A DNA stretch of 64,000 bases from Corynebacterium kroppenstedtii (lineage in GTDB: Bacteria > Actinomycetota > Actinomycetes > Mycobacteriales > Mycobacteriaceae). A program made the position numbers and the translations under genes. The DNA lies in NCBI RefSeq assembly GCF_016894245.1, contig NZ_CP069792.1, forward strand, positions 186,001 to 250,000, written 5' to 3'. The notes beneath the pieces are model-generated. The model ran no database searches, was not told where the DNA came from, and saw nothing but the letters and a program-made list of their open reading frames with translations. Shown one piece after another: positions 57,705 through 64,000 of this stretch. The stretch's first letter is position 1; each line of letters starts with the position of its first letter.

Positions 57705-58643
57705 ATGTCAAAGGTCTATGACAATGTTTCCGAACTCGTCGGCAACACGCCACTCGTTCGACTGAACTCTCTCACAAAGGACCTAGACGCAGAGGTCCTC
57801 GTGAAACTGGAGTACTACAACCCCGCCAACTCAGTGAAGGACCGCATCGGTGCCGCGATCATCGACGCAGCCGAAGCCGACGGTTCTCTCAAGCCCGGTG
57901 GCACCATTATTGAAGCAACATCCGGGAATACCGGCATCGCCCTCGCCATGGTCGGAGCCGCACGAGGCTACAAAGTAGTGCTCACCATGCCGGAATCCAT
58001 GTCGAAAGAGCGCCGCGCACTCCTCCGCGCATTAGGCGCAGAACTCGTCCTCACCCCGCCCCCATCAGGCATGCAGGGTGCCGTCGACAAGGCCCAAGAA
58101 CTAGCCGATAACACCGAGAACTCCATCTTGGCATCACAATTCACCAACCCTGCCAACCCCAAGAAGCATTACGACACCACCGGACCTGAGATTTGGAGCG
58201 ATACCGACGGAAACGTCGATGTTTTCGTCGCCGGTGTCGGCACTGGCGGCACCGTTACCGGCGTCGGCAAGTACCTGAAAGAACAAAAGAGCGACGTCAA
58301 AGTTGTTGGTGTTGAGCCATCAGATTCCCCACTGCTCTCTGAGGGACGCGCGGGGTCGCACAAGATTCAGGGAATCGGAACCAACTTCTACCCGGAGACG
58401 CTCGACCGCGACATCTTGGACAATGTGTTGACCGTCAGCTTTGAGGACGCCGTTTCCACGGCACAGGCGGCAGCCGCGAAAGAAGGCATCCTCGGAGGAA
58501 TCTCCTCTGGCGGCAACATTTGGGCTGCACTTCAGGAAGCAAAGAAGTCAGAAAACAAGGGCAAAACCATTGTGACTGTAGTGTGCGACTTTGGTGAACG
58601 CTACATCTCCACGCCACTGTTTGAAGGTCTTCGCGACGACTAA
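57705..58643 (+). CDS. cysK: Cysteine synthase (O-acetylserine sulfhydrylase)
   Basis: 312 residues, PLP-dependent. Signature NPANSVKDRIG carries the PLP-binding Lys; the ligand loop TSGNTGIA and VGTGGTVTGVG follow. It makes L-cysteine from O-acetylserine (made by CysE downstream) and sulfide. GGAG precedes ATG 57705 by about 9 nt; upstream in-frame codons belong to the leader. A McbR-type box lies upstream, a terminator follows. Together with cysE it completes cysteine synthesis in this locus. Confidence 0.96.
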   Translation: MSKVYDNVSELVGNTPLVRLNSLTKDLDAEVLVKLEYYNPANSVKDRIGAAIIDAAEADGSLKPGGTIIEATSGNTGIALAMVGAARGYKVVLTMPESMSKERRALLRALGAELVLTPPPSGMQGAVDKAQELADNTENSILASQFTNPANPKKHYDTTGPEIWSDTDGNVDVFVAGVGTGGTVTGVGKYLKEQKSDVKVVGVEPSDSPLLSEGRAGSHKIQGIGTNFYPETLDRDILDNVLTVSFEDAVSTAQAAAAKEGILGGISSGGNIWAALQEAKKSENKGKTIVTVVCDFGERYISTPLFEGLRDD

Positions 58644-58676
58644 AGACGGCTAATCGAGCCGGCTGAAAGGGTCTGG

Positions 58677-58709
58677 CGGGCGGATGGACACCCTCCATCT
58701 GCCCGTTTT
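58677..58709 (+). terminator. Terminator between cysK and cysE
   Basis: CGGGCGGATGGA and TCCATCTGCCCG pair with one mismatch (G-U) around a 5-nt loop, followed by TTTT. It lies 33 bases after the cysK stop, so cysE has its own promoter. Confidence 0.85.
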
Positions 58710-58721
58710 ATTCAAAACAGG

Positions 58722-58727
58722 TACTCT
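58722..58727 (+). promoter_or_regulatory. -10-like element, cysE
   Basis: TACTCT ends 7 nt before the ATG at 58735, downstream of the terminator. It supports a leaderless start there. Confidence 0.45.
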
Positions 58728-58734
58728 TCTTGGC

Positions 58735-59355
58735 ATGCTCGGTTCGATCATCACAACTCTCAAAGAGGATCTGCGCAACGCACGCGAACATGACCCTGCA
58801 GCCAGAGGCGACGCAGAAAACGCCCTGGTCTACTCCGGTCTCCACGCGATTTGGGCATACCGAGTAGCGCACTGTTGGTGGGAACGTGGCTGGAAAGGCC
58901 CCGCCCGCATACTGTCGCAATTCACCCGATTTATGACGGGAATCGAGATCCACCCCGGCGCGACGATTGGACGCAGGTTTTTCATCGACCACGGGATGGG
59001 CGTTGTCATCGGTGAAACCGCCGAAATTGGCGACGGTGTCATGCTCTATCACGGCGTGACTCTGGGCGGTCAGGTGCTCACGCAAACCAAGCGTCACCCC
59101 ACTGTGGGAGACAACGTCACCATCGGCGCTGGTGCGAAGGTGCTCGGACCGATCACGATCGGTGACAACACGTCGATCGGCGCGAACGCCGTCGTGACCA
59201 AAGATATCCCGGCGAACTGCATTGCCGTGGGAATCCCCGCAACGTGCAGGCGACGCAAAGACTGCGAATGCACCAAGCTGGTTGACCCCGACAAATACGT
59301 CACGAGTGCTCACAACCCGCTCAAAGGTGGGTCGAAAAAGTCGGACGCTTCGTAG
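58735..59355 (+). CDS. cysE: Serine O-acetyltransferase
   Basis: 206 residues of the left-handed beta-helix (hexapeptide repeat) family. The N-terminal helix domain is followed by repeats from [41 protein letters not shown] to [20 protein letters not shown]. It transfers acetyl from acetyl-CoA to serine and feeds CysK. ATG at 58735 is preferred over the upstream GTG/ATG in the terminator (58684) because of the TACTCT at leaderless distance. A Cys-rich C-terminal segment ([11 protein letters not shown]) follows; the very end is hydrophilic. Confidence 0.94.
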   Translation: MLGSIITTLKEDLRNAREHDPAARGDAENALVYSGLHAIWAYRVAHCWWERGWKGPARILSQFTRFMTGIEIHPGATIGRRFFIDHGMGVVIGETAEIGDGVMLYHGVTLGGQVLTQTKRHPTVGDNVTIGAGAKVLGPITIGDNTSIGANAVVTKDIPANCIAVGIPATCRRRKDCECTKLVDPDKYVTSAHNPLKGGSKKSDAS

Positions 59356-59386
59356 GAGCCGGTGGAACGAGTGGCCAACGTCGTAG

Positions 59387-59689
59387 CTAGTCCGCGACTA
59401 GGTCGGCGTAATCATGATTCTTGGACACAAAGTGGGCAACGGCGGAACACGTCGGGATGATATGCATGCCGGCTTCTCTAGTCTCATCGAGAGCTGACTT
59501 AATAAGCTTGGACGACAGCCCCCGGCCGCGGAACTCGGGATGCACCACAGTGTGGTTGAAATCCCGCACGTCCCCAGCGGCTGTGGGAGCGTACTCGGCG
59601 AATCCTGCTACTTCGCCGTCGACTTCAATGATGAAACGGTGACGATCAGCTTCATGCTTGACGTGGGCATTGACATCGTTATCTGACAT
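59387..59689 (-). CDS. GNAT-type N-acetyltransferase (YjdJ-like)
   Basis: 100 residues. A compact GCN5-related domain: FIIEVDGEVAGFAEY, then TVVHPEFRGRGLSSKLIKSALDE with the acetyl-CoA-binding R/G-x-x-G-x-G/A-type loop (FRGRGLSS), and HFVSKNHDYADL at the C-terminus. It belongs to the short YjdJ-like group of unknown substrate. In C. glutamicum a similar gene lies next to cysE. It is convergent with cysE. Confidence 0.82.
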   Translation of the reverse strand: MSDNDVNAHVKHEADRHRFIIEVDGEVAGFAEYAPTAAGDVRDFNHTVVHPEFRGRGLSSKLIKSALDETREAGMHIIPTCSAVAHFVSKNHDYADLVAD

Positions 59690-59720
59690 AAGCCCACTCT
59701 AGACGGATTAAACGAAGGAA

Positions 59721-59752
59721 ACCCCTACTCCACACAATGGTGTAGTAGGGGT
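59721..59752. terminator. Hairpin between GNAT gene and tRNA-Phe
   Basis: ACCCCTACT pairs exactly with AGTAGGGGT (9 bp), with an inner ACAC/GTGT stem. On the minus strand it follows tRNA-Phe and is followed by TTTCC. Confidence 0.65.
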
Positions 59753-59756
59753 GATG

Positions 59757-59829
59757 TGGCCAGAGCCGGGATCGAACCGGCGACCTTTCACTTTTCAGGC
59801 GAACGCTCTGCCGACTGAGCTATCTGGCC
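59757..59829 (-). tRNA. tRNA-Phe (GAA)
   Basis: 73 nt. Acceptor GGCCAGA/TCTGGCC, D-arm AGCTCAGTCGG, anticodon stem with loop CTGAAAA (anticodon GAA), T-arm GGTTCGATCCC. No encoded CCA; discriminator A. Confidence 0.95.
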
Positions 59830-60008
59830 ACCACGTCAGCCCAGGTAAACCGGGCTTCACGCACGAGACGATACTTTACCTGTCGTCTCAGAAAGAACGC
59901 AAATAGCCCCACTTCCTGCACGTAATACGCTGAGATCACCGCCCATGACTATGCACAAACGATAAAATCTGGCTCCTCAGCCGACGATGATCGCTGTACC
60001 CGGCACTA

Positions 60009-60830
60009 CTACTCGTCGTAACCGGCACTGGTCGTCGCCGAGTGAAACTCAAGATTAATCCCATCCGGAGTTTCCCACACGCGCGATTCCACATCGAAGT
60101 GCCGCTCGATAACCTCCTCGGTGAAAACATCGCGCGGCGGACCCGCAGCAACAGGGTCCCCACCATCCAAAACAATGACGTAATCACAAAACTTCGCAGC
60201 GAGGTTTAAGTCGTGGAGAACCACGATAGTCACCAAACTCGAGTTCGACACGTACCCCATCAGCTGCAATTGAGCGCTGATATCCAGGTGGTTCGTCGGC
60301 TCATCAAGAAGGATCACATCAGGCTGTGTCGCCAGAGCGCGCGCGAGATGTACGCGCTGCTGCTCGCCGCCTGAGAGATGGACGAAGCGCCGATCAAGCA
60401 GGTCGTGCACTCCCACCTCTCGTGCCGACGCCACCACCATGTCACGGTCGCTTTGGCGCATCCCGAGCACACCGAGATACGGCGTTCGCCCCAACGCGAT
60501 AACATCCCGGACGGTGACGTCGGCACTAGCCACATTGTGTTGCGCGACAAAAGCCATCCGACGTGCGCGAATTTTCCGCGGAATCGTGTCCCAGTCTTCA
60601 CCATCAATCGTGACGTGTCCGGAATGTGGCGCCAGGCCGGCGATGGCACGTAACAAGGTAGTCTTCCCTGATCCGTTACGCCCGACTATTCCGACCGTGT
60701 CACCCGAACGGGCCTCGAACGACACGTTATTAACTGGAGGAACGCGTGAGCACACGTCGGAAACAACAAACGACACCGACCGATCCGTGTTCGTGGCGTG
60801 ATCAGTTACTGCATCATGATCGTTAGACAT
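60009..60830 (-). CDS. Iron-siderophore/cobalamin-type ABC transporter, ATPase
   Basis: 273 residues. Walker A GRNGSGKTTLL, Q-loop VAQHNVAS, signature LSGGEQQR, Walker B VILLDEPTNHLD, H-loop VVLHDLNLA. FecE/BtuD class, the ATP-hydrolysing subunit of a type II importer. Its ATG (60830) overlaps the permease stop (ATGTCTAA). The C-terminus is typical of Fe3+-siderophore systems. It is the last gene of a three-gene operon. Confidence 0.9.
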   Translation of the reverse strand: MSNDHDAVTDHATNTDRSVSFVVSDVCSRVPPVNNVSFEARSGDTVGIVGRNGSGKTTLLRAIAGLAPHSGHVTIDGEDWDTIPRKIRARRMAFVAQHNVASADVTVRDVIALGRTPYLGVLGMRQSDRDMVVASAREVGVHDLLDRRFVHLSGGEQQRVHLARALATQPDVILLDEPTNHLDISAQLQLMGYVSNSSLVTIVVLHDLNLAAKFCDYVIVLDGGDPVAAGPPRDVFTEEVIERHFDVESRVWETPDGINLEFHSATTSAGYDE

Positions 60831-61860
60831 GAGTACGACTCCCCCTACCCTGCTTAACCAACAGAGCGATGAACAACGGGACACCCACGAGGGCCGTGAT
60901 GACGCCCACGGGAATCTCGACAGGCGCAGCAACCGTTCTGCCCAGGGCGTCGACCCAGACCAACAGAATGGCACCCAGAGCAGCAGAGACAGGAAGCACC
61001 CGGCGGTGACCGGTTCCCACAATCAGCCGAGCGGCATGTGGAAGGACCAGGCCGACGAAACCAATCGCCCCGGAACTAGACACGATCGTCGCGGCTAAAA
61101 GGGAGGCGACGCCAATAACCACCATGCGGACACGCTTGACATTGATGCCCAGTGACGCCGCGCTATCGGCGCCGAAGGTGAAGGCGTCTAGCGCCGTCGA
61201 ATGACAAAAGAGCACCACGAAGCTGACCGCGAAGATGGCAGCGCTAAGAGCCACTGTCTGCCAGGATGAACTAGCCAAAGACCCCAACATCCAAAACAAC
61301 ACTCCACGTGTGGTGTTCGCGTCCGCTGAAAACATGATGAGAAAACTAGTGAGAGCGGAGAAGAGCTGAGTAATGGCAACCCCCGCGAGAATAATGTTGT
61401 GGTTACCATTCCCCGCCGCCCAGGCGAGAAGAAGGACAAGCGAAAACGCCGCTAGTGCTCCCACGAAAGCTCCCGACGCCATCACAAATGACGCCGCCGT
61501 CGAGGCAGTAAGAACGACCACCACAGCCCCAGCCGAAGCTCCAGAACTGATACCAAGCAGGTAGGGGTCGGCCAAACCATTGCGCAACAAAGACTGCAGC
61601 ACGGCACCACATATAGAGAGTGCAGCACCTGCTACCGCAGCCAGCAATGCGCGTGGCATCCGCAATTCCCAAATTGCGTTTTGCTCTAAAAGAGTGACGC
61701 CTTCGGGCGTCGAACTAAGCCCCAATTTGAAGGCGACAACTCTCCATGCATCGGTCATCGAAACATCCAAGGGACCCAAAGTGATGGAAAACAGAATTGA
61801 GACAAAGAGAGCTACCAGCGATGCGCCAACGAGAACCCAGAGTTTGACTGTCGAGGTCAC
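60823..61860 (-). CDS. FecCD/BtuC-family ABC permease
   Basis: 345 residues, about ten membrane helices. Signature stretches RMPRALLAAVAGAALSICGAVLQ, NGLADPYLLGISSGASAGAV and VVVIG-like GAIGFVGLVLPHAARL are typical of BtuC/FecCD permeases. It starts with GTG at 61860, which overlaps the stop of the binding-protein gene (GTGA). Imports an iron-siderophore, haem or corrinoid; which one cannot be decided. Confidence 0.92.
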   Translation of the reverse strand: MTSTVKLWVLVGASLVALFVSILFSITLGPLDVSMTDAWRVVAFKLGLSSTPEGVTLLEQNAIWELRMPRALLAAVAGAALSICGAVLQSLLRNGLADPYLLGISSGASAGAVVVVLTASTAASFVMASGAFVGALAAFSLVLLLAWAAGNGNHNIILAGVAITQLFSALTSFLIMFSADANTTRGVLFWMLGSLASSSWQTVALSAAIFAVSFVVLFCHSTALDAFTFGADSAASLGINVKRVRMVVIGVASLLAATIVSSSGAIGFVGLVLPHAARLIVGTGHRRVLPVSAALGAILLVWVDALGRTVAAPVEIPVGVITALVGVPLFIALLVKQGRGSRTHV

Positions 61861-63080
61861 TCTTCTTTCTTCCCCTGTTCTGATGGGGGATTGTCCGCTG
61901 AGGAGCCCTGACCATCATTCTGATTGCCATCAGCAAGGGCATGAGCAACCTTTTCCATACCATCGACGGTACGAATACCAGGGTTGAGGTCACCGCCGGC
62001 AACCACAATCAAGTGGTCATTCTTCACTGCCTTCATATTCTTCGTGACCGGATTATTTTTAAGGAATTTGATCTTTTCCTTCGCAGTCTCAGCAGTTTGC
62101 TGTTTACGAGTGAGGTCTCCCACAACGAGATAATCGGGGTCTTTCGCGGCTATGGCTTCCCATCCAATTTGTGGCCATTCTTCCGAATTATCCTCAAACA
62201 CGTTTTTGAGCCCAAGCTGGTCAGCAATAATCTGGGGCGCTCCTTTACCCCCTGCCATGTAAGGGCTTTCTGAATTGGCAAACCAAAAGGCTACAGACGT
62301 CCCGGAAGGAATGTCTTTACTTGAAGAGCTGAGGTTGGCAATGCGGTCCTCTAATTTCTTTTGGAGCTCATCACCTGCGGCTTTGTCACCCATGATCTCG
62401 GCGAGATCGTGAATATCTGTATAGATATCAGACATCCGGAGTTTTTCTTTCCGACCACCGTCGCCATTATCACCCGGCTTATCCGACTTCGTGCATTCCG
62501 TGTGATCGAGATATGCCGGTACACCGACCTTCTTATAGCTCTCGTAACTTCCGGAACCACTATCAGCCAACGTTTGCGCAAATGTCGCGGCTACAAAATC
62601 CGGGTTTTGATCGAGAACTGTCTCCATCGAGGCGTTGTTATCGGATAAACGTTTGATCTTGTCATTGGCAGCCTTGAGATTATCCAAAATAGGATCGGTC
62701 CAGGTCGCTGTACCAACAACTCGATCACCGAAGCCCATTGACAATAATTCCTCGGTCACACCTTGGTTTAAAGCAACGACGCGTTCAGGTTTTTGCTTAA
62801 TCTCCAAATCCCGGCCGCAATTCTTCAGGGTAACCGGATAGTCTCCCGATTGATCACCCTTCGACGAAGCGCTATCCGATGCTGACTTTTCTGCATCATT
62901 TGAGGATTCATTTCCCGACTGACAACCGGCCACTCCCAGCATGGTTACCGACGCGAGAATAGCCACGCTCAATCCGCGTTTCCGCGTTATTCGGCGATTG
63001 CTTACTGATTGGCTTGTTAGTGTCGGAATCTTCGACGAATGGTCGAGATCTGTGTGGGAAAAGAGTGGGAAACCGCGCAT
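61857..63080 (-). CDS. ABC transporter substrate-binding lipoprotein (FepB/BtuF-like)
   Basis: 407 residues. The lipoprotein signal has a lipobox LGVAGC with lipidated Cys53. A Ser/Asp-rich linker is followed by the periplasmic-binding fold: RVVALNQGVTEELLSMGFGDRVVGTA (strand-loop), DIYTDIHDLAEIMG and PDYLVVGDLTRKQ near the C-lobe. A long (about 30-residue) pre-signal N-terminus is present. Bound ligand unknown; the operon with a FecCD permease and ATPase suggests an iron chelate or corrinoid. No convincing DtxR box lies upstream. Acidic C-terminal tail. Confidence 0.88.
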   Translation of the reverse strand: MRGFPLFSHTDLDHSSKIPTLTSQSVSNRRITRKRGLSVAILASVTMLGVAGCQSGNESSNDAEKSASDSASSKGDQSGDYPVTLKNCGRDLEIKQKPERVVALNQGVTEELLSMGFGDRVVGTATWTDPILDNLKAANDKIKRLSDNNASMETVLDQNPDFVAATFAQTLADSGSGSYESYKKVGVPAYLDHTECTKSDKPGDNGDGGRKEKLRMSDIYTDIHDLAEIMGDKAAGDELQKKLEDRIANLSSSSKDIPSGTSVAFWFANSESPYMAGGKGAPQIIADQLGLKNVFEDNSEEWPQIGWEAIAAKDPDYLVVGDLTRKQQTAETAKEKIKFLKNNPVTKNMKAVKNDHLIVVAGGDLNPGIRTVDGMEKVAHALADGNQNDGQGSSADNPPSEQGKKEE

Positions 63081-63434
63081 GGAAAACTATCCTCTCTACC
63101 TAAACGCGAGATATCGAAGCTCACGGCTAGCCTTCCAAGGCAAAACGCGGTGTCCGGACTTTACGAAAAAGAGCGTGTCACCGTTGCGCGTCAGTTGCAG
63201 AATTTCACTGCATTCCCCGCGTTTCCCAGTTTGATGGCTATCCGTCTACAGGTAGCTTACGGTAGAGCGTCTCAACTGCACATTTATACAGGAGAAACAT
63301 AACAACACTAGGGGAAAAAGATTCGGCAGCGATCTCACCACAAAATGTGGCTGCACTATGACAGCCCAACGACGACGCTACCGATACCCCTGGAACGCAA
63401 AAAGGCCGGGCACATGGTCCGACCGCAATAGTTG
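63081..63434. other. Upstream region of the ABC operon
   Basis: 354 bases. Contains a TGCAG-N7-CTGCA dyad near 63195 and a palindromic GGCTAGCC near 63124. It does not match the DtxR consensus well (about 9 of 19). Includes the tRNA-Asp terminator at 63399-63424. Confidence 0.4.
63399..63424 (-). terminator. Terminator after tRNA-Asp
   Basis: On the minus strand GGTCGG pairs with CCGGCC, with a run of five T after it. Confidence 0.5.
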
Positions 63435-63508
63435 CGACCCTGACGGGACTTGAACCCGCGACCTCCGCCGTGACAGGGCGGCGCGCTAACCAACTGCGCC
63501 ACAGGGCC
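63435..63508 (-). tRNA. tRNA-Asp (GTC)
   Basis: 74 nt. Acceptor GGCCCTG/CAGGGTC, D-arm GCGCAGTTGG, anticodon stem CCGCC/GGCGG with loop CTGTCAC (anticodon GTC), T-arm GGTTCAAGTCC. Discriminator G, no encoded CCA. Confidence 0.95.
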
Positions 63509-63826
63509 ATCAACACTTATATAAAAAGTGCAGATTCCGTTGAGTGACTCTCTTCGGGAGCCGCTCGAACGTGTTAGAACTCTACACAGAACACAGAATG
63601 TCCACAAATCACCACGTCAAGACCGTTTTCTGTAAGAAAACAGCGCGAAAAAATGCTCTAAACCGTCACGGGGTCACCGGAGGTTCCCGAAACCTACGCA
63701 ACCGTTGCTTAGGGCTGGCCAGGTTATCCCCATTCGGGGGATATATGAGCCTGTCTGACCTCGACCGATGCGACGGTTACCAATTGATAATATTTTTAAG
63801 GTCCCAGCTACCGCATAATATTTGGC
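63509..63826. other. Region between tRNA-Asp and antiporter
   Basis: 318 bases. Has small inverted repeats (GTTTTC-TGTAA-GAAAAC near 63635; TATCCCC-ATTCG-GGGGATA near 63725) and two TAATAT elements at 63788 and 63816. No gene. Confidence 0.4.
63816..63821 (+). promoter_or_regulatory. -10-like element, antiporter
   Basis: TAATAT ends 5 nt before the GTG at 63827, a leaderless arrangement. Confidence 0.4.
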
Positions 63827-64000
63827 GTGTTACAAGAGAAAACGGCGCGCCAACTATCCTTCCGCGCGCTCCCACCACAACCCCTGCTCCCCGCAGACGA
63901 AATCGCCCATAAATACCCACGACTCCGCCTGCAAGTATTCATGGGGATATTCATTGGATATGCAGGCTTTTACCTGGTCAGAAATAACATTTCACCGGTT
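63827..64000 (+). CDS. Organophosphate:phosphate antiporter (GlpT/UhpT family), 5' part
   Basis: 58 codons from GTG to the right edge, still open. After a hydrophilic N-terminus the first membrane helix has FMGIFIGYAGFYLVRNNISPV, a hallmark of the GlpT/UhpT family (normally ...GYAAYYLVRKNFS-like). It exchanges glycerol-3-phosphate or hexose phosphates for phosphate. TAATAT at leaderless distance upstream. Which phosphate ester is moved cannot be decided from this part. Confidence 0.75.
   Translation, partial: MLQEKTARQLSFRALPPQPLLPADEIAHKYPRLRLQVFMGIFIGYAGFYLVRNNISPV

Noticed and set aside
63100..63140. DtxR box before the ABC operon
   Set aside because: Only about 9 of 19 consensus positions match around GGCTAGCC; a random level.

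Overview
The window looks like a chromosomal segment of a Corynebacterium (Mycobacteriales); I did not determine the species. The evidence is a 16S-23S-5S rRNA operon, a RamA-type regulator beside cysK-cysE, a mycoredoxin beside thyA-folA-cysQ, an accD3/echA6/ctpE group, an rpf gene, a SepH division protein, and an XPB helicase next to its helicase-associated partner. Many genes have a -10-like hexamer about 7 nt before the start codon, so leaderless transcripts seem common, as expected in this order. I see no prophage, insertion sequence, CRISPR array or foreign island. The content is almost entirely core chromosome.

Layout. Bases 1-2.0 kb: the 5' end of a Tat-exported protein, its start covered by a DtxR-type iron box, and a PepSY membrane protein with a His-rich loop. 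2.1-4.9 kb: cysQ, thyA, folA and mrx1. 4.9-9.1 kb: an isolated cobF, three poorly characterised proteins (one with a Tyr/Ser/Gly-rich tail) and an acyltransferase-like membrane protein. 9.2-15.0 kb: cydABDC for cytochrome bd oxidase, preceded by a perfect 22-bp palindrome. 15.3-21.4 kb: tRNA-Arg, a CPA2-type antiporter, CtpE-type P-ATPase, a crotonase-fold protein lacking both catalytic glutamates (EchA6-like) and an aldo/keto reductase. 21.6-27.1 kb: accD3, fkpA, gltA and serC. 27.3-36.1 kb: sepH, a hypothetical, an rRNA/tRNA methyltransferase, a purine permease, a DUF2530-glutaminyl cyclase pair, an MFS protein and a DUF2771 protein. 36.2-46.1 kb: cspB, rpf, a 66-aa protein, the helicase-associated protein and XPB pair, a DUF3239 protein, a hydrolase and an aminotransferase.

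46.3-51.6 kb: one rRNA operon on the minus strand (16S-23S-5S, no tRNA in the spacers). Upstream are murA and, divergently, pduO, an order also found in mycobacteria. MurA carries Asp where the fosfomycin-targeted Cys normally sits. 54.4-59.7 kb: ramA with striking inverted repeats upstream, DUF2505 and crotonase genes, cysK with a McbR-like box, cysE and a GNAT protein. 59.7-64 kb: tRNA-Phe, a three-gene iron/siderophore-type (or cobalamin) ABC importer, tRNA-Asp, and the start of an organophosphate:phosphate antiporter running off the right edge.

Functional links. cysQ, mrx1, cysK and cysE concern sulfur and thiol metabolism. gltA, serC and ramA lie in central carbon metabolism. accD3 and echA6 suggest lipid or acyl-CoA handling. 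The cyd operon supports low-oxygen respiration. The most noteworthy signals beyond gene calls are: recurring 13-20 bp tandem duplications at gene ends (several spanning stop codons) and in upstream regions; a CydD with a shortened nucleotide-binding domain; overlapping hairpins upstream of ramA; and the DtxR box laid over a start codon at the left edge.
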